64,000 nt of DNA, taken from contig JACVTC010000023.1 in assembly GCA_016946835.1 (NCBI GenBank), forward strand, positions 744,501 through 808,500, written 5' to 3'. Positions 12,099 to 24,239 of the stretch are shown piece by piece (position 1 is the first letter of the stretch; every line of letters starts with the position of its first letter). Source of the stretch: Neocallimastix lanati (nom. inval.). Its lineage: Eukaryota; Neocallimastigomycota; Neocallimastigomycetes; Neocallimastigales; Neocallimastigaceae. Position numbers and translations under genes: made by a program. The notes beneath the pieces were generated by a model. It saw nothing but the letters and a program-made list of their open reading frames with translations. It made no database searches and was not told where the DNA came from.

Positions 12099-12718
12099 TT
12101 CAATTAATTAAAAAATATATATATATATATAATTTTGATATGGACATTAATTTATAATATTATATAAATTTCATTTCATTCATATTATATGAATATATCA
12201 TATGAAAATGATAAAGTTACAGTCTTTAACGTGCATAAATAGATAACATTCTTTTTTAACTTTTAATAATTTTTAATTACTTTAAATTTTTATTAAATAT
12301 TGCTAAAAAAAATATTATTAATAATAATGACCTTTTTTTTAAAAAAAATATATTATGTAATATTTATATATTAAATTAATTCTTATTTCTTTTTTTAAAG
12401 TTTTGAATTTTTAATTAATGTTTTTATTAAAAAAAAAAAAAAGATTAAACATTTAAAAATAAAATTTAACATAATAAATATTAATAAAAATATATTGTAG
12501 ATATATTTAATTTATTAAAAAAGTAAGAAATGAAATTATTTGTAATAATTATAAAAATTTAAGCATTAAAAATATTATCAATATTTATATTATCTTGAAG
12601 TTTTATTATTACCTTACATAGTATTTCTTTTTAATTTTAACCTAAAAACTAAATTATTGTAAAAAAGAATATATATATAACTTTAATTAAATTAATATGA
12701 AAGTTTTCATTTTAATTT

Positions 12719-12753
<35 letters not shown>

Positions 12754-15220
12754 TATGTAAAAAATGGAATGATGAATCACATTTTATTTGTAGATTTAAC
12801 CGTTTAATATAATAAAAAAAAAAGTCTTTCATAATCAATCATTAGAAAAGATCATTTAATAATTTATTAAAAAATAATATGATCTTTATTAAATAAATAT
12901 AATTAAATTTGAAATTTTTAAATTAAAACTTGAAGTTTTTTTTTTTATTCTAAGAAAAAAAATTGTTTCTTTTCATATTTAAGAATTCTTTTATTGATTG
13001 TCTTATTATAGAAAACATTTATTAAAGGATAAATTTCTTTTGATTTGATAATCAACTTACAGTTTTGATAATTACTAGAAATAAAAAAATTTATTTAATA
13101 TTTATTAAAAATTATCAGACCAAAAAAAAAATTATTTAATTATCCTTAATATTATTTAATTATAACCTTTAATATTTTATTATTTAATGCTTTATTTATT
13201 AATTATAACTATATAATTTTAATTCATAATAAAATTTTTTTAGAAAAAAGAACTATTATTATTTAACGAATAGTATATTTCATATTATATATTATAATAT
13301 ATTATAATATATTATTTTTATTTTTTAATTAAATAAAAATGTGATGACATTAGAAATTAAAAAATTAGAAAACTTGAAAAAAATCATAATTTAAATTAAA
13401 TAATGTGATAAAATTAAAAAAATATTGAATAATAGAAATATAAATAAAAACAAAACAAAAAAAAAACAAAAACAAATAATTAGAGTAAAATGATTTTATT
13501 GAATATATATAAAATAATAATATAACATATGAAATAAAAATAATTAATATGTAATAACAGTGACATTAATTAATATATTAATTGAAATCACATTTTTTTA
13601 TTTTTATATTTTAATACATTAATATTTAATTATTTTATTATACTATTTCATATATTTCATATATTCATATATTATCATATATTTTCTATAGTTACTTTTT
13701 TTTCTATAGTTTCTTTATTTTTTATATTTTCTTTATTTATATTATATTTTATTTATCACTTCAATTTTTTAAATAAAAATTAAATAAAAAAAAAAAAATA
13801 AAAAATAAAAAAAAATAAATTAAAATTTTATTTATAATAATTAATTTTTTAAAAAGTAAAAATAATAATATTTAAAATTTTGATTTATTATAGTTAATAA
13901 TTAATTTTTTTTTTAAACTGAAAATGAAAATAAAGGAAAGATTTTTTTTAAGATAAAAACAAAAATTAAATGAATAAAAATTAAAATATAATAAAATAAA
14001 ATAAAATAAACGATATATATATATATATATATTTATTATTATTTTTATATTATTGAAGAAATAAAAAGTCTTAATTTTGAGGAATACTAATCTAATATAT
14101 TTTCATAATTATAAAATTAAAAATTATATATATATATATATTTGATTATTAATATATATATATGTAATATTATGTAATATTGTTATTTAATAATTATATA
14201 TATATATATTAAATAATATTTTTTTTTTTTTTAATATATTGATTAAAAAACAAAAAAGGAAATATCTTTAATTTTGATATATAAAAAGAAAGTTTTTTTT
14301 TTTTTTTTTTTCTTAATTTTTTTTATTTTATTATTTTTTCAATGAAAATTGTATTTTAGAATTATATGAACTTCTTCAAAGAAAGAAAGAAAAAAAAAGG
14401 ACTATAACTATCGTTATTTGAAAAATATAAATAATAAAATAAACAAATTATTAAATAATTTAATAATATTTATAAAATAATTTGTTTTTTTTAAAAACAT
14501 TTTCAATTATTCTATTTTAAATCTCAATGTCGGTTAAATGAAAATTCAATCCAGATAATTTTAAAATAATTTTTTTAAAAAAAAAATATAACACAATAAC
14601 TATCCTTTATAATTTATAGTATTAATATAAAAAAAATATATTTTACTATAATATAAATTATTTTTTTATAAAAAAAAATATTAATTTGTATATATAGTAA
14701 TATATATTAATTTTTATCAATATTGATACTTTAAATTTAACTTAAAAACAAAATTTCAAAATTTCATAATTAAAATTAAGAAAGTAAAAGTAAAAATAAA
14801 AATAACATAAGATAAAATAACAAAATTTTGTACATATATTATAAATTTAAAACGCATTTATAACAAGAAATAATAAAAATTAATCATGAAATAATTCATT
14901 TTATAAAAATTTTTTTTTTAATTTTATTTACGATAATATCATAATAGGGGTAATATTTCAAATAATATTATTTATTTTTTTTTAATAAAAAAAAAAAAAA
15001 AAATAAAAAAATAATAATAAAAATAAAAATGCTTTGATTTAACAAATAAAATAAATAATTTAAACCTTCAGTTTAAAGATTATTATAGGTTATATATTAA
15101 AAATAAATAATATTTTATAAATAATAATAAATTAAGAATTATAATAATAATAATAATAATATTAATAATAATTAAAAAAAAAAAAATTAAGTTAAAATAA
15201 AAAAGAAATTAAATTAAGCC

Positions 15221-16312
15221 ATGTCTTTATTATCTCATATCTCAAAAAACTTTTTTAGTTCTTTATTTGGAAAGAAAAAGACAGAAACATCAAGAGAAAT
15301 AAGGACCACAGAAGATTCAATTTCTGAATCTATCCCATCTTTTTCAATACTTAATCGTTCAGATACTAGTAACACTGATTATTTACAACCTTCTAAAAGA
15401 GCAAATATCTTTTTTGGAAATGATATAGAATCAAATGATACTAATGAAATAATTGATTATAATTTAAAAAAATTAAGACAACCTCAAGATGATGTGATAA
15501 CAACTTGTATTGATGCTTCAGGTGAACTTATTAAATGTGATGATTGTAAGATAAAAGTTTATTCCTCTCCTTCATTAAATGCTACTTTAACCAATATAAA
15601 GACAAATACTGGTATTACAGATAATAAAGACTCGATAAAAGATTCAAACTCAAGTACAAAGACGAAAACTAATTCAGAATTAGAGTCAAATTCTGACTCT
15701 AATTATATCGATAATAATAGTAATGAAAAGCCTATTCTATGTATTAGTAGTAGTCTTTCACATAAACAACAGCAGGAAAGAAATAAATCCCAATTCATGT
15801 ATAATTCTCTTGATGATCACATTCTTGAAAATTTGGATAGAAATAAGATTTCCTATAATAATCCTCCGCCCTTTTTAAAAATAAATGGTCGTAATTCAAT
15901 GGATACTATACCTTTAAAAAGATTTAGAGAATCAGAAAGTGTACCTGAAAATTTTACAATTTATAATTCCTCAACTATGGGTCATTCTTTTACTAATAGA
16001 AATAATATTTTAAGTCATTCCCTAGGAGCAACTAAAGGTACATTTAATCCTATTCCAGGGATTAAAACAATTGAATTAAAGAAAATAGATCCAAATAAAT
16101 TATCAGTTAATCCTATTCCTTCAGTAGTAAAACGTTCTACGATACCGCTTAATTCACTATCAAGCAGTTTTTCACCTAAAGATCTTTCTGCTCCCCTTTC
16201 AACATCCCTTTTAGCTATCCAATATGATCACCCTTCCCTTGCATCTTTAATTAGTGATGATGCTAATAGTAATAACGAAATAAGTGATACTACCATCCTA
16301 TTATCAATTTAA
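15221..16312 (+). CDS. Unrecognised 363-residue disordered protein
   Basis: Uninterrupted frame with ordinary codon use in an AT desert, starting at an ATG after an A-rich leader. I do not recognise a family. The protein is hydrophilic and largely disordered, with Ser/Thr/Asn-rich and acidic stretches (SNSSTKTKTNSELESNSDSN around residues 142-165). A basic N-terminus FFSSLFGKKKT (11-21) and a more conserved-looking C-terminal segment (NPIPGIKTIELKKIDPNKLSVNP..., about 283-310) stand out. A small CIDASGELIKCDDCK segment (97-111) has three Cys. Directly over the stop codon, the +1 frame continues with seven Glu and NEEYDIFSYDL before its own stop, so the true C-terminus may be acidic if a one-base indel or a missed intron is present. 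Confidence 0.75.
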   Translation: MSLLSHISKNFFSSLFGKKKTETSREIRTTEDSISESIPSFSILNRSDTSNTDYLQPSKRANIFFGNDIESNDTNEIIDYNLKKLRQPQDDVITTCIDASGELIKCDDCKIKVYSSPSLNATLTNIKTNTGITDNKDSIKDSNSSTKTKTNSELESNSDSNYIDNNSNEKPILCISSSLSHKQQQERNKSQFMYNSLDDHILENLDRNKISYNNPPPFLKINGRNSMDTIPLKRFRESESVPENFTIYNSSTMGHSFTNRNNILSHSLGATKGTFNPIPGIKTIELKKIDPNKLSVNPIPSVVKRSTIPLNSLSSSFSPKDLSAPLSTSLLAIQYDHPSLASLISDDANSNNEISDTTILLSI

Positions 16313-16384
16313 TGAAGAAGAAGAAGAAGAAGAAAAAGAAAATGAAGAATATGATATCTTTAGCTATGATTTATAAAATAAAAT

Positions 16385-16427
<43 letters not shown>

Positions 16428-17338
16428 ATAATCATAGTTAAAAAAAATCAGATTTATATATATGTATATAATTAAATATTAATTTATTATATTATTTTTT
16501 ATATAATATATATAAATTTTAAAAAAATATAACTATCTAATTTTCATTAAAATAATAATAATAATAATAATCAAAAAAAAAAAAAAAGTAAAAAGAAAAA
16601 TATTTATGTATTAATTTTTTTTTTTTTATTTTATTCCTATTATTATTATTTTCTCTTTTTCACTCATTATTATTAGTAATATTGTTATATAGGTTTATAA
16701 ATCAAAAATTATTATTAATATATTATATTTATTTATTGTTATTTTAAATTTGAGTTTTAGTATTTAACTTATTATTAATGGTAATATATATAGTAAATAA
16801 TTATTAATAAATATTCTAATTAATAATTATAAAAAATAAAAATAAACTAAAAATAAAAAATAAAATAAAAAAAATAAAATAAAAAAATAAAAAAATAAAA
16901 AATAAAAACAATAAAAAATAAAAAAGTTAAAATAAAAAATAAAAATAAAATAAAATAAAAATAAAATAAAATAAAAAATAAAATAAAATAAAAAATAAAA
17001 TAAAATAAAAAATAAAAAAAAAATAAATTAAATTAAATTTTATTATTAAAAAAAATAATAATAAAACTAAAAATTTTTTTTATTGTTATTATTATAGAAT
17101 CATCAAAAACTGTTATTAAAATATAATCTATATTAATTTATTTAAATTCATTTATTTATTTAAGTATTATTTAATAATGTTTATTATTATATATTATTGA
17201 AGATTAGTTTATAATTCTAATAATTTATATTTTTTATTTCTCTATTTATATTTAATCATATATATATATATATTTTTTTTTAAAAAAAAATTCAATTTAA
17301 ATAAAGTAATTCTCCTTTATTCTCTTCTATATAGATTT

Positions 17339-17380
<42 letters not shown>

Positions 17381-18437
17381 AAAGCCTTAATTATTGTTAG
17401 TTTTTAATATTGAGTATTTATTCATTTATTAATTACATAAATATTTTTTTAAAAAACAAAAAAAAAAAAAAAAAAAAAAAAAACAGAACTTATAAAATAA
17501 ATATTATTTTTCCAATTTAAACATAATAATAGTTAAAATAGTTAATGTGAAATACTAAGAGAATAACTTTATTTAATTTATAGCTATCTGGAAGAAATTG
17601 TAATCTTCTCCTTCAGAGCCATTGACCCAGCCAGCCTATCTTACTACACTTTCAGCGTTAACGCTCCTGGTTAGTTTACGCTTCTACCATCAGAATAGCA
17701 TTCCTTGTCGAATATCCTAGGATTTTTTTTTTAATTATCATTATTTAATCATCATAATTTCGAAGAATATATATATATTTTTTTTTATAAAAATTTTCAT
17801 CAATATAATTTAAATGAAGTACTTACCCTTTTATTTATATTATTTTATAATTTTATTAATATTAATATATATATATATATATATATTTATCATTAAACAA
17901 ACTCACTTTAATCTAAATAATTAAAATTAAAATCTCAATTATTAAAATTAAATGCACATACAAACACAAACAATGAATAATTTACTCATTTACTAAAATA
18001 CCAAATATACAAACTTTCTTTATTCATTTAAACTTATATATATAATTTTATTATTATTATTTTACTTTATTTAAATTATTTATAATGGGTAATAAAAATA
18101 TTTATGTAGATAAAAAATATATATATCATTAATTTATATAAAAGTACTTATTTTTTTTTATTTATTTATTTTCCTTATTTAAAAAATAAAAAAAAAAAAA
18201 AAAAAAAGGATAAAATAAAATGTTTTATTTATATTCAATTGGTTTTTATAAAAACCGCTTATATATATGTATATATTTGAATAGTTTTTTAACTTTAAAG
18301 TTTACATGTATTTTATATATTTCAATTTCTTTAAAAAAAAATTTGAATTTATGATAATATCTGCGATTGATAATATTGTTTGAGAAAAAAAAAATATATA
18401 TATATATATTCCCCAAAGAAAAGATATTTTAATTTAT
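16313..18437. other. AT-rich spacer between unknown gene and H2B
   Basis: Immediately downstream of the unknown gene lies a GAA run and then a poly(A) tract. The rest is A/T simple sequence, with AAAAT-type repeats at 16850-17030. The only region of normal composition is the island at 17580-17725, listed separately. No gene is seen. Confidence 0.8.
17580..17725. other. GC-richer island, possible RNA gene or repeat
   Basis: About 145 bp of balanced composition stands in otherwise A/T DNA, without an open frame on either strand. It includes the near-palindrome agcgttaacgct. A related word, gcgttgacgctc, occurs in the island at 47370-47460. I cannot match it to tRNA, 5S, U-snRNA, SRP or RNase P consensus, so it may be an unrecognised structured RNA or a fragment of a dispersed element. 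Confidence 0.35.
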
Positions 18438-18824
18438 TTACTTAGAACTACTAGAAGTGTACTTAGTAACAGCCTTAGTACCTTCAGAAACAGCGTGCTT
18501 AGCTAATTCACCTGGAAGAATAAGTCTAACAGCAGTTTGAATTTCACGAGAAGAAATAGTACTTCTTTTATTGTAAGAAGCTAACTTAGAAGATTCAGAA
18601 GCAATACGTTCGAAAATATCATTAACGAAAGAATTCATAATGTTCATAGCCTTGTTAGAAATACCAGTATCTGGATGAACTTGCTTAAGAACCTTGTAAA
18701 TGTAAGAACTGTAAGTTTCTTTACGCTTAATCTTTCTGTTTAATTTTCTGTCACTGGTACCCTTAATTGGGGCTTTACCGGCAATTCTTTCAGTTGGTTT
18801 CTTTTCTACGTCCTTTGGAGCCAT
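18438..18824 (-). CDS. Histone H2B
   Basis: Core nucleosome histone of 128 aa, intronless. The basic N-terminal tail (residues 1-36) is followed by the histone fold: [21 protein letters not shown] (alpha 1), [25 protein letters not shown] (alpha 2), and [32 protein letters not shown] (alpha 3 and alpha C). The C-terminus [11 protein letters not shown] keeps the lysine (K121) that in yeast and animals is monoubiquitinated. Codon use is strongly biased (frequent aag, gtc/acc-type codons), as expected for a highly expressed gene. Unlike many fungal H2B genes it has no divergently oriented H2A next to it; upstream is 2.4 kb of A/T DNA. Confidence 0.98.
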   Translation of the reverse strand: MAPKDVEKKPTERIAGKAPIKGTSDRKLNRKIKRKETYSSYIYKVLKQVHPDTGISNKAMNIMNSFVNDIFERIASESSKLASYNKRSTISSREIQTAVRLILPGELAKHAVSEGTKAVTKYTSSSSK

Positions 18825-21239
18825 TTTTTATTGATATATTTATTTAAATAATATAAAAATTAAATATAGTCTCGAAATAATAAATACTTATTAAACAAAA
18901 TTAATAAATTACTACTAAAAATTTATTAAATTATTTTTAAAAATAATTGAAGTTGTAAATTAAATTTTTTAAAAGGAAAATCCTTTCATTTTATATGACT
19001 TAATAAATTATATCACGTGTATATATCATCTGAATTATTGTAAGAATAAAATTATATTCTGGGGTGTGAATCGAAATTTTTTACATTTTGCACCCTATTT
19101 TTTTTAAAAAAAATTTAAAATATACATTATAGATTTATTATTATAATTTTATATTCAATATAATCTAATAAATGGATCATCATATATTGATTAATTAAAG
19201 TATTTATTATAAAATACATAATTTCATTTTTAATAAAAAATTATTTTAAAAAAATACAATTTATTACATTATATTAAATTATATTATATTATAATTATTA
19301 ATTAGAGATATGGTATAATATATATATGTAATAATAAAATTAATTAAAAATAAAAATTATAATAAAACATTACAAAAACAAATCAAATAAAATAGGAATA
19401 AAAATAAAAAAAATTTATACTTTTTCATTGTCCCTTTTAACCAAGATTTTTTTGTAACAATTAAATTTAACATTCATAATTAATACTACATTATGGACAA
19501 TAACAAATTTTTTTTTTTTTTTTTTTGGGAAAAATGAGAAGAAAAAAAAAAAAAAAGTTACTGTTATTTTGATATTTTTACATATTTTTTACTCATCTAA
19601 TAATCCAAATAATATTAATAATAAATAAAAATAATTAACTAATAATATGAATAATGTACAAATGTCTATATGGAATGTACATTATTATATCAATCTTTCT
19701 TATATTTCTTATATAATTATTTAAAAATATATTTCAATCTTGTAGTATATTATAAAAAAAAAAAATAGGGTTTACAATTCACTTTTATCATATATAAGGA
19801 TAATAATAATATTCATTAAATAATATAAATTAAAAAAAATTGCTATAATTAATTAAAATTAAAAAAATTTTCTATAAAACTTCGATATATATTTAACATT
19901 AATATAATGTTAAATGTTTCAATTCAAAAAAAAATAAAAAATAAAGCATTTAAAAATTCAAGTTCTAATATAGTTAAAAAAATGATTATAATATTACTAT
20001 TATAATTGAATTTTTTTTTATCTAAATTTATTAGTTAACCTTTGTTTCTATTATATTTAATAAAAAAAACATACATAAATATTATAATATTACCAAAAAA
20101 AAAAATTTTTTATTATTAGTTTCAATTATTAAATTAAATAATATATATTTTCTTTTATATCTAATTCTTGTCCTAACTTTAATAATTTTAATACCTCTTT
20201 AAAATATTTAATTAAAATTTAATTTTTTTTTGGTATAAACTATTTATTATGTCAGGTTTTTTGATGTAATATTAAAGTACTTGTCTCAAAATAAAAAATA
20301 CGGAATATTAATACTAAATAAAAATACAACGTATTTTTAATTATTATTATTTTTTTTATTTAACAAATTATATTACATGCTTTTTTGTTTCATATTTAAT
20401 TCATCTTTTAACTTTAATAAATTTAATAACCCTTTATAATATCTAATTAATTTTTTTTTTTTGATATAAATTATTTATTATATCATGTCTTTTAGATGTA
20501 ATATAAAAGTACTTGTACTAAAAAATATGGAAAATTAATAATAAATTAAAAATACAGCCAAAAAATTCATAAAACATTTTTTTTTTTATTTTTACTATTT
20601 CTATTTTAATTCAAATATATTGAATTTGAATTTATTTATTTAATAACATATCGATTTTTAAAAACTATAATATTAAAATTATTTTAAAAAATTTAAAAAT
20701 TTACATAAAAAATTAAATAATGAAATAAAAAAAAAAAAAAAAAAAATTATATAGTTTAATATTAATTCAATAATTAAATTTTATAAATTTTTTTGTTTAT
20801 AATTAGAATAAAAATTTATTAATAAATATTTACATATTTTATTTAATATAACGAAAATACTTTTGTTTTAAACATTAAGTAAGAATAAAATTATTTAATT
20901 ATAAGTATCATTATATATAGAATTTCTCCAAAATGAATTATTTAATTCACTTCATTAAAAAAAAAATGTTTTAGACATAAAATAATCAAATTGAATAAAC
21001 TTATTAAAATTTTAAAAGGTTAGATTAAATTTATTTATAATAAAGGTTAGCTTAAACTTTGCTGAATAATAATTATCTGATATAATAATTTTTTAAAAAA
21101 TGTAAAAATTTTTATTTTTACTTAGATTAACTTATTTATTTTAAAGAACTATTTTATTTTAATAATACATGATTTTAATATTTTTATAGTTATAAAATTG
21201 CAATTCAATAAAACATACATATTTTATTATATTAAATAC
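18825..21239. other. AT-rich spacer upstream of H2B
   Basis: No gene, and in particular no H2A on the opposite strand. It contains A/T simple sequence and one diverged tandem duplication (about 20100-20560, listed separately). A promoter for H2B must lie at its left end, but no motif stands out. Confidence 0.8.
20100..20560. repeat. Diverged tandem duplication, ~220-bp unit
   Basis: The series ctaattcttg..ctaactttaataattttaata.cc, tata.actatttattat.tca.gt.ttttgatgtaatat.aaagtacttgt and aaaaaata..gaa.attaatact appears at about 20160-20330 and again at about 20390-20560 with many substitutions. Non-coding. Confidence 0.65.
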
Positions 21240-21249
21240 AGCAAGATTC

Positions 21250-21590
21250 GGTTTATTCATAATTAATGCTATTCCAATATTCAGTTTGATCAAAGTTTTT
21301 TTGACTCCATTTTTCTGATTGATCATAATTCCTCAAACTCCATTTTTCCGTCTAATCATATTTTTTTTGGTTCCATTCTTTAATAATATCATAGTTTTTT
21401 TCGGTTCCATTCATCAGTTTGATAATAATTTTTCTAATTCCATGCATCTGTAAAATTTTGATCAATTTAATTCCATGTTTCTGTAAGATTATAATTTTTG
21501 GTATTCCATGCATCAGTTTGGTCATAATTTTTTTGGTTCCATTGTTTAGTTAGGTCATAATTTATTTCGTTCCATACTTTATCTTCTACC
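21250..21590 (-). repeat. 33-bp repeat encoding WNxxNYDxTxx
   Basis: About ten units, each containing gttccat/attccat on the plus strand (Trp-Asn on the minus). The upstream units of the array are intact (VWNEINYDLTK, QWNQKNYDQTD, AWNTKNYNLTE) and the last ones carry stops and shifts. The array is the C-terminal part of the pseudogene. Confidence 0.8.
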
Positions 21591-22775
21591 AACTGCGCTC
21601 CTGATATTGCAGTTTGACCTGCATGAGATGCTGTATCAATTTTTTTTAGATTTACTTCTTTTACTTTTCTTTCCTGTTTTTTTAGCTACATCTTTTGCGA
21701 CTGATTGAATGGATTTTTTAGCTAGTTTTTTAGTAGCTTGTTTTCCTATTTGTTTAATTCCTTGTTTTATAAGAAACTTAGCACCATGTTGAACCGCAAA
21801 TTCAAATGAAATAGGAGCAAGTGGAGCAAGGAAAAATATTCTTTTTTCTAAATGAATTTGATTATTATATAAATTAATATTTTCATCTTCACTATTAACT
21901 AATACAAATCTTTTATTTTTACCATCCTTTTTATCCTTATTTTTATCCTTATTATAATATGAAGCATCTTTATCGATATAAGGAATTCCATTTACCTCTT
22001 CATATTGATTATTATGATAATCATAATCATCTTTACTTAAATAACTATATTCATTAGTATCGGAATGCTCTTTATATCAGTTCCAATTAATTTCATCAGT
22101 ATTAGTTATGGCATGTGTATCATATTCCGTTACTCCGTGAATAATTCTTCTGAATATTCGGTATTAAAAGTATTTCATTATCGGAAGATTCACTTGTAGA
22201 ATTGGAATGAGCTAATGTAACTGCTACTTCTAAAGAACTAGTATCTGTATTAGAGTTGGAATGCCTAATAGTATTACCATCAGTTAAAGTAGATGCTACT
22301 TCAATAGTATTAGAAATTTCATCCGCTAAAGTATCCGTATTACTTTCAATATTACCTATAGTGTGGTTTGAAACTTCACTTTTAGAGTTCGTAATGGAAA
22401 TTTGATTTTCTTTTGTAGCTGAGATAAGAACATTACATAAAACACTACAACCTTCACAATTATTTACTGCTGCAGATTCTGTAAAACCTTTAGGAATAAT
22501 ATTAATGACTGATCCTAAAGAATCTGGTAAATTAACTACGACACCGATAACATATCTAGCATTAGGTATATGAGAATCAACACCAATAATTAATGATTTA
22601 TGATATGGATTATAAGCTGGTTTTACACTAGCTAATGGAATACATTTTTGTTGAGTATTTTTTAATTTGTCATAAATTTTATTAGTATAAGTCGTAGTTC
22701 TATTTTTAAAATCACTAATCGCATCATTACCTCTTAAATATGGATTATCAGTAACGATATTTTCATCAATATAAC

Positions 22776-23002
22776 CATTATTATCTTTATTTTCATTATT
22801 ATCCTTATTTTCATTATTATCCTTATTTTCATTATTATCCTTATTTTCATTATTATCCTTATTTTCATTATTATCCTTATTTTCATTATTATCCTTATTT
22901 TCATTATTATCCTTATTTTCATTACTGTCCTTATTTTCATTATTATCCTTATTTTCATTACTATCCTTATTTTCATTATTATCCTTATTTTCATTACTAT
23001 CC
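22776..23002 (-). repeat. 18-bp coding minisatellite (N-E-N-K-D-N/S)
   Basis: About twelve units of an 18-bp repeat, ttattttcattattatcc on the plus strand, with occasional actgtcc/actatcc variants that change Asn to Ser. It keeps the frame of the surrounding pseudogene. Confidence 0.9.
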
Positions 23003-23589
23003 TTATTAGAATCTTTAAGTCTTCTTTTTCGTAATTTATTTTGAATACTGGAAATATCGTAATACATAACAATACTATTAACCATTGTACTATTATCGCA
23101 CCAAGAAACTCCGTACTAAGTGGGTCCTAATACTTCTGCATATTCTTCAATTGTTTTAGCGTAGACAATATTGCCTTCATTATCAAAATATGTTCATAAA
23201 CTTTAGATACCCCGCTATAATTGTACTGACAAAATACTCTTGATTCTTTTGTTAAAGCACAATTAGAAAGGAATATACAAATTGTAAAGATTAAAAGTTT
23301 CATAATACTATTTTATTATAATATTCATTTATTATAAATTTTGTAAGATAAAAAAAAAAAAAAGTAATAAAAAATCATTTTATAAAAATAATATTATTAT
23401 AATTAATAATAATAATATTATTATTTAAATAAAATATGAATTACTTTTATTAAAATTAGAGTAAGCGATTTGGTCAATAAATTATATAAAAATTTTAAAA
23501 TACATTTTAACCTTTACTTATTTTAAGATTTATTATTTTTTTTTTAAAAAAAAAATAAATAAATCGATAATTAATTAATTTTTTTTTAT

Positions 23590-24125
23590 CCATAATATAT
23601 TTCAAAACTCTTATTAAATTTAGCATTCGATGTTGATGAAATTGTATAATAAAATAGGTCGTGATAATCTTCCATCCATCCATCTATGTCTTCAAAAACT
23701 CCTATGTCTCTTTCTGTACGTTCAAAACGTAATTTGTTTTCTTTAAAATTATAGCTTAATGGAACATAATTATTTAATAATTCCGTTAAAATATTTATAT
23801 AACAAATTTAGATTTATTGTTATAAATTAGAGATCCAATAACACAGCGTCTTATAATTATAGTATAAAAATAATTATGTTCCATTGTCGTGTCATTTTTC
23901 ACTTTTATAAAGTATATATTCAGGATCTTTTAAAACTTTCGATAATTCATCATCATTTAAATACTTGTCTTTAAATATTAAACTAAATTCAACTATTTCA
24001 TTATATGAATAATTATATCTCTCATTATATTTTAAATGATATTTTTTTAATTCAAAATTAATATTAAATAAATCTTTGTTTCCAAATCATAAATCTTTAC
24101 GTTTAATATAACTATTTTCCGAGCA
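23590..24125 (-). pseudogene. Unidentified gene fragment, two coding blocks
   Basis: On the minus strand a block at about 24120-23900 reads NINFELKKYHLKYNERYNYS... through KDKYLNDDELSKVLKDPEYILYKSEK with one upstream TGA. A second block (about 23810-23590) reads ILTELLNNYVPLSYNFKENK... through DIDGWMEDYHDLFYY and ends EIYYG-stop. Between them is a short inverted repeat (23758-23778 with about 23866-23885) that copies the start of the second block backwards. I do not recognise the protein. No start codon or intron borders can be set. Confidence 0.5.
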
Positions 24126-24239
24126 ATTATTCTTCAACTTATTTTTATTTAAATGATATTTAATAATAATAATTGTATAAAAGAGACTTATAAAAATTTT
24201 TATTAAATAGTGTTTTGCTAATTAACTTTATACCATTAC

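Larger units (their letters stand above)
7313..15220. other. Long AT-rich intergenic region with transposon debris
   Basis: No intact gene is visible across almost 8 kb. The background is A/T with A runs of up to about 60 nt (for example 7388-7425, 8021-8063, 8227-8279). Recognisable pieces listed separately are an inverted repeat around a poly(A) core (8500-8640), a copia reverse transcriptase relic (8755-9110) with a perfect hairpin, a transposase-like relic (9960-10440), a fold-back element (10890-11245) and a tandem duplication (11290-11950). In 12010-15220 I see only simple-sequence A/T. Confidence 0.8.
21240..23303 (-). pseudogene. Decayed secreted Asn-rich repeat protein
   Basis: Reads right to left. 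ATG at 23303 starts a convincing signal peptide (MKLLIFTICIFLSNCAL). The frame then breaks near 23185 and an in-frame TAG follows at 23116-23118. A 321-codon open stretch (22120-23085) carries about twelve copies of a six-residue N-E-N-K-D-N/S repeat, then DNPYLRGNDAISDFKNRTTTYTNKIYDKL and a Cys cluster NNCEGCSVLCN. Beyond its stop, another frame continues from about 22140, interrupted by a TGA at 22077-22079, through IFFLAPLAPISFEFAVQHGAKF and a Lys-rich stretch (KQIGKQATKKLAKKSIQS). After an A-run shift near 21640 come about ten 11-residue repeats WNxxNYDxTxx, several containing stops. The family is unknown to me. At least five lesions make it a pseudogene, unless some are sequencing errors in A runs. 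Confidence 0.75.

Noticed and set aside
18825-21239. A divergent histone H2A partner for H2B
   Set aside because: No frame with the H2A fold is present on the plus strand in the 2.4 kb upstream.
22776-23002. CRISPR-like regular repeats
   Set aside because: The 18-bp units are contiguous, without spacers, and read in frame as a peptide repeat in a eukaryotic gene relic.
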